From Hevea brasiliensis (taxonomy: Eukaryota > Streptophyta > Magnoliopsida > Malpighiales > Euphorbiaceae): a stretch of 64,000 nt of DNA. The position numbers and the translations under genes were made by a program. The stretch lies in NCBI RefSeq assembly GCF_030052815.1, contig NC_079501.1, positions 86,685,849 through 86,749,848 of the forward strand, written 5' to 3'. A model generated the notes under the pieces. That model saw only the letters and a program-made list of their open reading frames with translations, ran no database searches and had not been told where the DNA came from. Shown here piece by piece: positions 1 through 10,731 of the stretch (within the stretch, counting starts at the first letter, position 1; every line of letters begins with the position of its first letter).

Positions 1-1369
1 TTTAAGAGTACTTTATTTTTTCATATAAAAAATTTCACTAAACAAATTAAATTCTTAAAAAATATATATATTTATATGAATTTATTTTCTTAAAATAAAT
101 TATTTATTTTTTTAACTAAAAGAATTGATTTTAAAAATTTTAAACTTTTTATTCATCAAAATAGAATTCTATTGAGTTAAATTCATTTTTATTTTAATTT
201 CCAAACATGTCCTTAAGTTAGAGGCAAAAGTTTTTCGATCATCTGTTTCTTTTAATTATTATTTTTTTCATATAAATTTGTTAATTTATTTTAATTTTAA
301 ATAAAACTAATTTAAAAAGAAAGTAGGAAGTGTAACTCAATTTTTATACAAAAAAAAAAATGAGAGGATGACATGTTTAATGACGATAAAATTAATCTTG
401 TTTAAACCATTAAATAATAATGGTAAAAATTTTCCCATAATTTTTTTTTTAAATCAACAAATCAAATATTATGACAAATTTTCTTTGGAATAATACTCGA
501 CTTCACTGTTGTTATTTGCTATATATATTTATAATTTTTACTTTACTTTTAATTTTTTTTTATTTAAATTAACTTAAAATTTTAAATTTAAGCTCAATTT
601 AACTCAAAAATAAAAAATTTATAACTCATGCACCACAGCTTAAGTTAGTTTTTTATTCATATTTTTTAATATTTTTTATTGTTAATAAATTACTTAATTA
701 TTTTTTAATGTTATCTAATTAATTATAATTTATTACTTTTCACATTATTTTATATTTTTACTTTTTTAATTTTTACTAATTATATGAAAATACAAAATAA
801 TTTTTTTTTTAATTTTTAACTATTATAATGATTTTAATTTTATATTTTAATTAATTATATGGACCAAAAAATATTATTTCTTGTATTTTTTATTTTAATT
901 AATTATAATTATTTTCAATTAATTATATGAAAATATATAAAGAATATTTTTATTTAATTAGTAATGTGAAAATATAAAAATAATATACTTTCTATTTTTA
1001 ATTAAATCAGTTATAAAGTATAAAATAATATTTTAATATTTTAAAAAAATAAATATTTAAACAGTTGGTGTGTGAATTTCAATTAAAGAAGGAAGGATTG
1101 ATTTGAATTTAAATTGAAAAAGCTAAAATAAGGCTAAATTGGACATCCGTAATAAATTGTATTTCAATTTTCATTCCTCAATTATGTTTGAATCAAGAAA
1201 TTCTTTTTTTAAAATTCTAAGTTGGAAATTAAATTATCATTATTTAAGAATCTATAAATTTTAAATAGTTAAGAAAATAGCTAATAATTTAATAATGGTA
1301 AGTTTTTCTATGATCGCTTCTTCTACATAGCTACGTGATACATCTCCCATTAATTGCAATTGGCTGCAG
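1..1369 (+). other. Intron upstream of the LRK10-like kinase exon, copy A
   Basis: This AT-rich stretch has no open frame of note. It aligns by eye with the intron before the kinase exon in copy B (about 6991-7674) and with the start of the same intron in copy C (from 32782). Shared blocks include the segment ending ATTGAGTTAAATTCATTTTT near 170-190 and AAAATAGCTAATAAT near 1275. Relative to copy B, roughly 490-1175 is extra AT-rich sequence, probably an old insertion. The intron ends in the acceptor GGCTGCAG at 1362-1369. The matching donor and upstream exons are outside the window. Confidence 0.75.
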
Positions 1370-2490
1370 GCATAACTGTTGGAGTAGTTGGAATTTTAAT
1401 CGCCTGTGCATTCAATTTTTGTTTCAAAAAGATTCCTTCAGTTTCATCAATAATTTCCTTACAGAAGATCGTAAAGAATAATCAAGATCTCGAGGCCTTT
1501 CTTAAAAACCATGGGCATTTAGCTGTAAACAGGTATAGCTTTTCAGAAGTGAAGAAAATGACCAATTTGTTCAAAGTTAAACTTGGCCAAGGAGGTTATG
1601 GCAGTGTGTACAAAGGAAAGCTTTTTGATGGTCGTCTTGTAGCAGTGAAAGTCTTAAATGCATCTAAAGGAGAAGGACAAGAATTCATCAATGAGGTTGC
1701 CAGCATTAGTAGAACTTCTCATATTAATATTGTCACTCTCTTGGGTTTTTGTTTTGAGGGTCAGAAAAGAGCTCTGATATATGAGTTTATGCCAAATGGA
1801 TCTCTTGACAAGTTCATATGCTACAAAAGTCCTTTGAAGAGTAGTGATCATCATTTGGGATGGGAAACTATGCACCAGATTGCTATAGGAATAGCTCAAG
1901 GACTTGAGTACTTACACCGTGGATGCAACACAAGGATTGTGCACTTTGACATAAAGCCTCACAACATTCTTCTTGATGAAAATTTTTGTCCCAAAATTTC
2001 TGATTTTGGGCTTGCAAAATTATGCACCAGAAAGGATAGTATTATATCCATGCTAGAGGCTAGAGGAACTATTGGGTATATAGCTCCGGAAGTGTTCAGC
2101 AGAAACTTTGGTGGAGTTTCATCCAAATCTGATGTTTATAGCTATGGTATGATGGTTTTAGACATGGTTGGAGGCAGAGAGGATGATGTTGGAACAGATC
2201 ATACGAGTGAGAAATATTTTCCACATTGGATTTATAAACAACTTGAGCAAGGCAATAAATCCAAATTGTGTGGTGAGATTTCCATTGAAGAGAATGAAAT
2301 TGTTAGGAAATTGACAATAATTGGCCTGTGGTGCATCCAAACAATTCCATTAGAGAGACCATCCATAAGTAAGGTGATAGAAATGCTAAAAGGTAGCATA
2401 GAAGCCTTAAACATCCCACCAAAGCATTTTTTATCTTTCCCTCCAAGATCTCCATCATCCACTTTTACCATATCAATGACAAATTGTTGA
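1370..2490 (+). CDS. LRK10-like receptor Ser/Thr kinase, 3' (TM and kinase) exon, copy A
   Basis: This is the last exon of an LRK10L/PR5K-type receptor kinase, a plasma-membrane protein with an extracellular GUB_WAK domain and a cytosolic kinase. The exon starts after an AG acceptor in phase 1 (G|GC), matching the mini-exon phase in copy C. The open frame extends back to a TTG at 1354, which is intron and not a start codon. Counting from that codon, a hydrophobic TM segment lies at about 6-24, the glycine loop GQGGYG at 78-83, the ATP lysine at K99, the helix-C glutamate at E114, the catalytic loop HFDIKPHN at 197-204, DFG at 217-219 and APE at 244-246. All key residues are present, so the domain should be active. 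The frame ends in TGA at 2488-2490, with a 3' flank to about 2611 shared with copy B. The ectodomain is not in the window. Confidence 0.9.
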
Positions 2491-2611
2491 AAAACTTTTT
2501 TTTTTTGCTTTTTGGTGCATTAATTAGACATGTTTAGGAGGAAGTGACCTAACAAATTGAGTTAAACTTTCTCAATTTGAAAATTTATATGGTATTTATC
2601 TTTTATTTGTA

Positions 2612-2892
2612 TGGTCCTTCAAAGAGAAAGGGAATAACCTGAGTCAAATTGCATCATCAGAAACTCTATTTATCTTTAACATATCACTGATCTCAAGAAA
2701 GTGTGCTAGATGCACATGTGGACTTTCACTTGGACTTCCCCCAAATTGTAATTGTTGTACCATCAGACACAGTACAGGCTTCAATTCAAAATTATTAGCT
2801 TCTACTCTTGGTCTTGTGATTCTTGGCATGAAATCCCCAATGTTAGGATAGGCGTAATCCTTCATAGAACAGTTGTTATTATTGTTGGCCAT
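2612..2892 (-). pseudogene. gag N-terminal fragment of the Athila/Tat-like element
   Basis: The reading frame starts at ATG 2892, runs 82 codons to a TGA at 2641-2643, and continues in frame to about 2612. The sequence has features typical of Athila/Tat gag N-termini: an Asn-rich start, a NFELKP motif, a HLAHFLEI motif, and after the stop the LRLFPFSL block. The stop is therefore a nonsense mutation inside gag and not its natural end. No zinc knuckle or pol follows. This is transposon debris and not a host gene. Confidence 0.7.
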
Positions 2893-3180
2893 TTCTTCTT
2901 GTAGTTGCCCTTACTCTTGTGCTATTTCTTATTGTTGTTGAGCTTTAAATTCAGTTTTTCTCCTCTTAGCTTCTGCTCTTAAAGCTCTTACTGTCTTTTC
3001 TATTTCTAGATTAAAGAATAAATTAATTTCTTCACTTTTTGTCCTTCTCATAAAATAAAAGTACTTGAAAAACAAACTAACCAAAATTTCAAAGTAAAAT
3101 GGTAAAAGAAATTAAAAATAAAATAAAATGCCCAAATTAACCAAACAAACAATCGTTCAATATCAAACAAAAATTAAATC

Positions 3181-3196
3181 TCCGGTAACGGTGCCA
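3181..3196 (-). other. Primer-binding site (tRNA-Asp type)
   Basis: The minus strand reads TGGCACCGTTACCGGA, close to the tRNA-Asp primer site TGGCGCCGTTGCCGGG of Athila/Tat/Ogre elements. It lies six bases inside the inferred LTR end (minus-strand ...GCATCA), which sets the orientation of the element. Confidence 0.7.
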
Positions 3197-4307
3197 AAAA
3201 CTTGATGCTTGTCTCCACGAGTATACGGGTCGTACCAAGTAATAGAGTGATGAGTCAAGTATCGTTCCCATGAGGATTTGTTGTTTGAGTACCAAACTAT
3301 GAATAAAGCGATTATTTGGGCTAATGATTGAAGAATAAATGGTAAATGTAAATGAGCAAAGTAAATTGATGAATCTAATTGAAATGGGTAAAGAGCAAGC
3401 AAATAAATTCTAAATCTAGATGCAATTGAACTAAATTAATAATAGATAATTTAAATCAAAGTCTAATTATGATAAAAATAATTTCAAAGTTGGGGGTTTA
3501 TGCATAAATTAATTGTGATTTGTCTTGGGTATTCCAAATTTAAGGGAAAATAGAGTTTGAAGGTAATTGATTCTAAATTCCCTTGATATCTTTTTCAAGT
3601 AAACCAAAGTGTGTTCTAAAATAACCAAACCTACTTTCGTATGACATTTTATTACTTTAAAACCCATTAAGTTTTGTAACCAATCATTAATTCCTCTTAA
3701 AACCCTAGTTTATTTCTAAATCTAGGTAGTTTTAAGTTCCAATCCTTAATTATCTATCAATGACCTTCACCTTTCGGTCTTTCAATCAAAGATTTAACAC
3801 AATACCCAATGGGTACCAATATTAGGCAAGTAAATCAAGCACACAAGGAAGGAATCAAAACTCATACTTATATAAAATACGGAAATAACCAGTCTAAATT
3901 CACAAATTAATCTAAAACATATTTCTCAACTCTGAAATCAAAAGAGTTTACTCACTCATGTTGGTATTTACAAGAAAAATTGATGGAAAAGTAAAGAAAA
4001 ACATGATAAAAGAACTAAAACTAGAAAAACCCAGGTAGAAGAACCAAAAACTCTGATTTCGAGAGCTTCCAAAGATGGTTGCTGCAGCTCCTCTTCCTCA
4101 GAAATGATGGCGTCCTCCTCCTTCTCTATATTTGTAAATTTTCTTTCCTTTTGTTTCTTATTGTTTCCTCTTGTGGCAAAAATTAGAAAATGATCCTTTT
4201 ATATGGTCCCAAAAGTTGCCCTTAAAATAGATGAGAGCCAAGGAGTGGATAGAAAATGAGGTGCAGAAATATCCAAGTCAGCAGAGTTATTCACGTTTTG
4301 GACAGTC

Positions 4308-4334
4308 TGCTTAGGGTACTGCTTACCCTAAGCA
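4308..4334. repeat. Inverted repeat with telomere-like core inside the LTR
   Basis: Arm TGCTTAGGGTA (4308-4318) and arm TACCCTAAGCA (4324-4334) are perfect inverted repeats with a 5-base loop. Related pieces (TTACCCTAAGCA near 4480-4495, CTTAAGGTTAAGCA near 4573) recur through 4300-4600, giving this part of the LTR a hairpin-rich character. Confidence 0.7.
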
Positions 4335-4906
4335 ACTCCTTCAGCAATTTTCGGCCTGTGGTTGCGCTGTCTGCTTAAGGTTAAGTAGACCCTCAGCAAA
4401 TCTTGGCAAATTTGGAATAAAATGAGTTTTTCTGCTCATGCTTAACTTTCAGCTTGACCTGTGTTGCACCTGAAGCACTGCTGCTTACCCTAAGCAGGAT
4501 CTCAAGCAATTCTCAGTAGGTCTTGGGATGAAAGCTTGAATGTGTAGGATTTAAGCTGTGCTTGACTTGCGGCTTAAGGTTAAGCAATATGACATATCCT
4601 GAGCAGTATCATAAGCAAAGTCTCAAGTAAATTTCGGCTAACTTGATCTTTCAAGGCTTGATTTCTTCAATTTTCTTCCATGCTTAGGGAACTCTAAATT
4701 TCTTCAAACAACTTCCTAATGCACTCATTGACCCTCAATTTGCCACAAAAACCTATAAAAAATAGTAAAATTATAAAAATCAAATATAAAGTAACTAAAG
4801 TTAACAAATAAGCTAAAATAAAGCTAAAAATATAAAATATACTAAAATATAAGGGCAAAATAGATACAAAACTACCCTAAAATGCCTATATGAAATGAGT
4901 GCAACA

Positions 4907-5204
4907 GGCATGCCAAATCGCTGCTTCTTTGTGAAATTAATTCTACTCAATTTACACATTTTAAAAACACGTATGGCCTTTCTTCACGTGTGAACTAGAT
5001 ACAAGTGTTCTAGGGATGCGTATGATCCCAATGTGAAATAAATGTGTGCCAGTTTGACTTCTAAACATAATGATTAATAGGAAAGAAAGGACCCAATCTT
5101 CCCTTAGTTTACCTAACTCCACCAGGATGCGCTTCGTTAGGATATCCACTCATTTAGCTTTTATGAGAATGGATAAGACTTAATTGTTTGAGAAAACTTG
5201 ATAG
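4907..5204. other. Unassigned repeat-like flank
   Basis: This has higher sequence complexity than the surroundings but no convincing reading frame; the 62-codon minus frame at 4961-5149 has no recognisable domain. It borders the LTR and may be an outer part of the same or another element. Confidence 0.35.
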
Positions 5205-5700
5205 GAGGCTTGTGCATTGAAAAGTAAAAGTGTACTTGAAAAGTAAATTGATCATTGTGAAAAATGTAAATGTTGCGTTAGAAAAGTAAATTGAGCACTT
5301 GATTGAAAATTAAATATGTTCATTGGAAAATTAAATTGAACGCTTTGCAGGAAAAGTATATTTGTGCATTAAAAACGTAAATTGATTGCTTTATAAAAAA
5401 GTAAATTGATCGCTTGGAAAAATAAATCTGCACATGAAAAGTAAATAATCGCTTGACAGGAAATTAATAATTGCTTGAAAAGTAAATTGAACATTTAAAA
5501 TTAATTGGACTAATTGTTGAAAGGAAATATGGACAAGAAAGCTATAATTTGTATTGAAAATTGAAAGACTGCTTACAAGAATTGAAATATGTGCAAGAAA
5601 AATGTAAATTGATCACTTGAATTAAAACACAAAAGACCGATTGCTTGGCTGAAAAAATAAAAAACTACTTGAAAATGTAAAGATTGTTGAATTAGAGAAA
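5205..5700. repeat. Degenerate minisatellite, unit about 20-30 bp
   Basis: Diverged copies of a unit like CTTGAAAAGTAAATTGATCG recur about every 20-30 bases across this interval, for example near 5230, 5280, 5380, 5400 and 5475. Such runs are common in untranslated parts of gypsy elements. No coding potential was seen. Confidence 0.65.
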
Positions 5701-6990
5701 ATTTGAGTTAAGATATTGTGTCTATCAGGTATTGATTAATTGGTTGTGTGTGTTTTTCTCCAGCCCAGTATGTCAATTTATTGCAAAATCTTGCTTGGTA
5801 ACCAAGTTGGGTGGTTACCACCTTCTCCACTAGTAGTCACTTTCTTCTCACCACTACTTCATTTTCACAACTTGCAACAACCACTTGTAACCGCCCACAA
5901 CTCCCACAACCACCCACCCACACTACTTTCTCTACTTGCCCACTACTCTACTTCCATGCTTATCTTCAGTAGATATTTTTAGACACTGAATAAATAACAC
6001 CCATTTATACAGATAATTATTTAATTGGACTAACTCCACATAATTAATATTCATTGATTGTTGGTCTTCTGTCAGCTTAAACTATGAGCTTGATCATATT
6101 AAATTGATAATTTAATTTAATATTCAGACCATTAATTTACTGAAGCTTAAAAAAATTAAAATTAAATTGTGATGTAAACACAAACCATATGTTTTATTGT
6201 TGTTTGTGAAGAACCACTAGCGTATGGTAAATCGAGGACATATTGTTAATTAGGTAATAAGAGCAGGGGCAGTGCATATTTTAATTAGACCATAACGCAT
6301 TCTCATCTTTGCTTTTTCTTAGCTTTTTCTGGAACATGAAGCAATGACCCCTAAGAATTTCAAAAGAATTCTTTTAACATTAGTATATGAAAATTTAAAT
6401 TATAATTTTTTTTTTCATTTCAATGATTTTACATATAATTTTTAGTTTGCTTTAAAAGTACAATTAATCTAAGCTTATACATAGACAACAGCTTAGATGA
6501 TAGCCTTGTTTAAGTTCCACGTTTACTTTGAACTTGTCAACAGTCTATGGGAGAAGCAGCTTGGAATCTTCAAGGAGGGTAGCATGCATTAATTTAACAC
6601 ACTTTTCAGCCTAAGGGTCGTCAACAATAAATAAATAAATAAATTTTAGATGGGGTTGATCTATGCATAAAGCATTACCGTGAGGTTGACATCAGGAAGC
6701 TTAAATTCTATGATTTATCTTGTTTTGTTGTAGGCAACGGTCGACCGAGTTGCCTCTGAAGGTTGTTATTGGTATGATGCTTCCTTTTTTTTTAACATTT
6801 AGAATGATTTTTATGCTTAAAATTCAATTCAATTCAATTTAATTTAATTAAAAATAATTCAAATTAATCATTTTAGAATAAATTTTAAAGTGATAGTTAA
6901 AATTTATTTAAATTATATTACTTAAAATAATTAAAAACTAAATTAAATATGTTTATGTTCTAATTTTAGTTTATTTTTATTTATAAAAAA
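5701..6990. other. Region without a supportable gene
   Basis: A pyrimidine-rich stretch (5740-5982) is open in one frame for 80 codons, but its composition (Pro, Leu, His, Ser) reads like CT/CA-rich DNA and not a protein. The remainder is AT-rich. At 6735-6772 a 38-bp segment bounded by TTGTAG and GTATGATG resembles in position and size the 36-bp mini-exon of copy C, but similarity is weak and it contains an in-frame stop in the expected phase. Confidence 0.4.
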
Positions 6991-7674
6991 AAATATGATT
7001 TAGATAAGAGCATTTAAAATTTTTAATATAAAAAAAATTCATTAAATAAGTTAAATTTTTAAAAAATATCATATCACATTTATATGAATTTACTTTTTAA
7101 AATAATTTATTTATTTATTTATTAAAAAAATTGAATTTTAAAAATTTTAAACTTGTTATGGACCAAATAGATATTCAGTTGAGTTAAATTCATTTTTATT
7201 TTAATTTCCAAACATGTCCCTAAGTTAGAAACAAAAATGTTTCAAATGGCTATTTCTTTAAAATTATTATTTTTTAATATAAATTTGCCACTTTATTTTA
7301 ATTTTAAATAAAACTTATTTAAAAAAAAAAGAAATTAAGTAGTGTAACTCAATTTATATACGCAAAACTAGGAGGGTGATATGCTTAATGACCACATTTA
7401 TATATCTTATTTAAACCATCAAATAGTAATGCTAAAACTTTTTCCATAATTTTATTTTTCAATTCAACAAATCAAAATATTATAATAAATTTTCTTTCTC
7501 AATTATCTTTGAATCAGGAAATTTTACTTTAAATTCTAAGTTGGAAATTAATTTATCAATATTTCAATAAATTTTAAGTAGTTAAGAAAATAGCTAATAA
7601 TTGTAAGGTTTTCTATAATAACCTCCCCTACCTAGCTACCTAATTCATTTCCAATTAATTACAATTGACTACTG
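6991..7674 (+). other. Intron homologue of kinase copy B
   Basis: This aligns by eye with 1-490 plus 1175-1369 of copy A, including the shared TTCCAAACATGTCC and AAAATAGCTAATAATT blocks, but lacks the extra AT-rich part of copy A. It supports a tandem duplication of the kinase gene. Confidence 0.7.
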
Positions 7675-8789
7675 ACATAATTCTTGAAGTAGTTGGAATT
7701 TTAATCACCTGTGCATTCATTTTTTGTTTTAAGAAGATCCCATCAATTTCATCAAATATTTCCTTACAGAAGATCATAAAGAGTAATTAAGATCTCGAGG
7801 CCTTTCTCAGAAACCATGGACCTCAAGCTATAATAGGTATAGCTTTTCAGAAGTGAAGAAAATGACAAATTAGTTCAAATATAAACTTGGCCAAGGAGGT
7901 TATGGCAGCGTGTACAAAGGAAAGCTATTTGATGATCGTCTTTTAGCAGTGAAAGTCTTGAATGCATCTAAAGGAGAAGGACAATAATTCATCAATGAGG
8001 TTGCTAGAATTAGTAGAACTTCTCATATTAATGTTGTCACCCTCTTGGGTTTTTGTTTTAAGGGTCTGAAAAGAGCTCTAATATATGAGTTTATGCCAAA
8101 TGGATCTCTTGAAAAGTTCATATGCTACAGAAGTCCTTTGAAGAGTGGTGATCATCATTTGGGATGGGAAACAATGTACCAAAATAGGAATAGCTCAAGG
8201 ACTTGAGTCCTTACACCGTGGGTGCAACACAAGGATTGTGAATTTTGACATAAAGCCGCACAACATTCTTCTTGATGAAAATTTCTATCCTAAAATTTCT
8301 GATTTGGGGCTTGCAAAATTATGCACCAGAAAGGATAGTATTGTATCCATGTTAGAGACTAGAGGAACTATTGGATATATAGCTCTGGAAGTGTTCAGCA
8401 AAAACTTTGGCAAAGTTTCATCTAAATCTGATGTTTATAGCTATGGTATGATGGTTTTCGACATGGGTGGAGGTAGAGAGGAAGATGTTGGAACAAAACA
8501 TACAAGTGAGAAATATTTTCCACATTGGGTTTATAGACAACTTGAGCAAGGCAATAAATCCAGATTGTATGGTGAGATTTCTATTGAAGAGAATGGAATT
8601 GTTAGGAAATTGACAATAATTAGCCTGTGATGCAACCAAAAAATTCCATCAAAGAGACCATCCATGAGTAAGGTGATAGAAATGCTAAAAATTAGCACAG
8701 AAGCCTTAAACATCCCACCAAAGCATTTTTTATCTTCCCCTCTAAGATCTCCATCATCCTCTTTTACCACATCAATGTCATAGTGTTGA
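7675..8789 (+). pseudogene. LRK10-like receptor kinase pseudogene, copy B
   Basis: The region is collinear with the kinase exon of copy A over its full length, including the 3' flank, but clearly decayed. The splice acceptor CAG of copy A is CTG here (7672-7674). Several in-frame stops occur: CAA to TAA near 7789, TTG to TAG near 7870, GAA to TAA near 7985, and TGG to TGA near 8629. A five-base deletion near 8181 shifts the frame just before the catalytic loop. Where the later part is open (about 8180-8630) the catalytic loop His is Asn (NFDIKPHN), DFG is DLG, and APE is ALE, so even a partial product could not be a normal kinase. Its ectodomain exon is not recognisable upstream. Confidence 0.9.
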
Positions 8790-9227
8790 AAAGCCTTTTT
8801 TTTTTTTTTGTGTGTGCATTAATTAGACATGTTTGGGAGGAAATGACCCAATAATTTAGTTGAACTTTCTCAATTTGAAAATATGTATGGTATTTATCTT
8901 TTATTTGAAATTATTTTTATTAAAAAGAAACTAGATTTTGGACTTACAAAATATTGATTGAAAAAAAAAAAAAACTAGCTAACACAAAATTGAGATAAGC
9001 TACCCTAGTAAGTAGCTTTTGAAACCATATTAAGGTTCCCTTTAAAAAATATAAAATAGCTGAAACAAATCTAAAGACTTAGTAGACAATATAAACACAT
9101 CATCAAATTAAATATCAACCTTGTACGAGACTTAGCAGAAGATCGACCAATACCACAATTTATTGAATAATAATGATTGACAGGCTAAAGAAAAGATGAC
9201 AATAATGTGATGCATCAATCAATCTAA
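8790..9227. other. 3' flank of copy B, no gene seen
   Basis: The first 120 bases match the 3' flank of copy A. The rest is AT-rich with an A-run near 8960-8972 and no open frame of note. Confidence 0.5.
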
Positions 9228-9356
9228 TCGTGCAACAAAATTAGATTGTCTACCCACCCCTTGTTTGGAAAGACTATTAGCAACAAGATAGATCTCCCTT
9301 AAAAAGTGACTAAAAATAGAAACAAGAAGCTGATCCTTACGTTTTCTATGCCATAT
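9228..9356 (-). pseudogene. LINE RNase H domain fragment, C-terminal part
   Basis: On the minus strand one frame reads FLREIYLVANSLSKQGV, the C-terminal signature of the RNase H-like (RVT_3) domain of plant LINEs (usual form FREAN.VADSLAKQGV). The N-terminal part of the same kind of domain lies at 13564-13800 in the same orientation, so the two pieces look like one LINE domain split by the 9357-13563 insertions. Decayed and not functional. Confidence 0.65.
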
Positions 9357-9723
9357 TTAACGATATTAGTTGTTATTTATTTTAGTAGATGTTAGCTATT
9401 TTACTAGTTATTAATTATTAAATATTAGTTGTTAGTGGTTAGTTATTTATACAATGATTTAAAGCATAAGTATTTAGTAAAAATAGTTTTTGAATTAGTT
9501 GGTAAATATAATAAAAAAAAATAGTATTATCTTATTGTCCCTAGTCAATACACTCCCTCAACCTCTGAAAGTTAGGAGGGGTAAATTTTCGTGAACCATT
9601 CCCTCAATCTCTAAAAGCTAGTACAAACATTATGCCATCGAATAATATAAATAAGAGAGGTAGTGCTTTGACTAACACTACCTTCAAAGTTGTTGCCGAA
9701 TGGGGCCTATATCATTAAAATTT
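9357..9723. other. Unassigned insertion inside the LINE fragment
   Basis: About 370 bases of AT-rich sequence with many short TTAGTTGTTA-type motifs, as seen in some copia LTRs, separate the LINE piece from the first LTR of the copia derivative. No coding potential. Confidence 0.4.
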
Positions 9724-10731
9724 TGTTGGAATTGTTGAAATTTTTTACTTGAACTACAGTTAGATTAGCATATATAATTATCTTTTGTTATGAAAAGCTA
9801 CAATCAAATGTTGGTATAAAATAGTGATGCTATCCATTTTAGGGAATGGTTTTTAGGAGAAAATTAGGTTAGTTGTTGACTAATGTACAATCTATTATTG
9901 ATTTGGGTTACTATATAAGTAACAAAGCTTAATGAAATATTTCTTGTGAGGACATTTTGCTGAAATCTTTTTTTTTTCTCTCTCCATTTTTCTAGCTTCA
10001 ATTTCTTTTCTTTTGCTATCAACCCTTCGATTTTCACAACATGATATCAGATTATTATTGATATTAGAGAACCTAATTAGAGTTTATTCTTGTTATTAAA
10101 GCATGGCTACAAATGTTTCACTTCCAATGCCTTCGGTATTCAATTAAAGCTTTTCTCATAGCATATAATCTATGGAAGATAGTTGAGAAGAGCTATGAGC
10201 CAACATCACTTCCAGACAACCCCATTATTGTTCAAATAAAGAAGCAAAAGGGAAGAATCGACAACAAATTTCAAAGCACTAAAGAAAAAGATTCGGAAAG
10301 ATGTGCTTCGTTAAAGTAAAACAACTCAGCAAAATTAGAGAGATGTGCTCTGAGACAATTAATCAAATCAGAAAATTGAAGAATTAATGCTCCAAAATGA
10401 AAATTTGTAACTCCAGCAAAAATCTCATTAAAGAGAAAAGTTGGAGTTGTTCAAATTTTTACTTGAAATAAAGTTAAATTATCAAATGTAATTTATCTTT
10501 TGTTATGAAAAGTTGTAATCAAAGGTTTATAGAAATTAGTGGCGCTCCCTATTTTAGGGTCTGGAAGAAAATTAGGACAATCTACTATTAGTTTGAGTTG
10601 CTATAAAAGCAACAAAGCTTAAAATATTTCAAGTGAGAACATTTTACTGAAATTTCAACTCTATTTTTTCTCTCCATTTTTTCAACTTTAGTTTATCTTC
10701 TTTTGTCATCAACCCTTTGATTTTCACAACA
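9724..10731 (+). mobile_element. Copia deletion derivative (TRIM-like), founder copy of the array
   Basis: The 5' LTR (9724-10041) starts TGTTGGAATTG and ends TTTTCACAACA. It is followed by a tRNA-iMet-like primer site (TGATATCAGA at 10042-10051). The internal part is only about 400 bp. The 3' LTR (about 10439-10731) starts AGTTGGAGTTG (TGTTGGAGTTG in later units) and ends in the same TTTTCACAACA. The LTR carries a TATA-like TATATAAG near 9914. The internal part begins ATGGCTACAAATG, a typical copia gag start, and keeps pieces of the DUF4219/UBN2 gag (NLWKIVEKSYE), broken by stops and frameshifts. There is no protease, integrase or RT. Confidence 0.75.

Larger units (their letters stand above)
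2612..4906 (-). mobile_element. Truncated Ty3/gypsy (Athila/Tat-like) element: LTR, PBS and gag start
   Basis: In minus orientation this reads as a 5' LTR (about 4906-3203), a primer-binding site at 3196-3181 (TGGCACCGTTACCGGA, close to the tRNA-Asp type used by Athila/Tat/Ogre elements), a leader, and the first part of gag (2892-2612). The rest of the element is missing. The left edge interrupts the 3' flank of kinase copy A, because copies A and B are alike only up to about 2611. The LTR outer edge at 4906 is inferred from a TG..CA reading (minus strand begins TGTTGCACTC) and is uncertain. No target-site duplication was found. Confidence 0.65.

Noticed and set aside
1354..1369. TTG at 1354 as a start for the kinase frame
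   Set aside because: It is intron sequence ending in an AG acceptor. The phase agrees with splicing from a mini-exon as in copy C, and the protein would lack its ectodomain.
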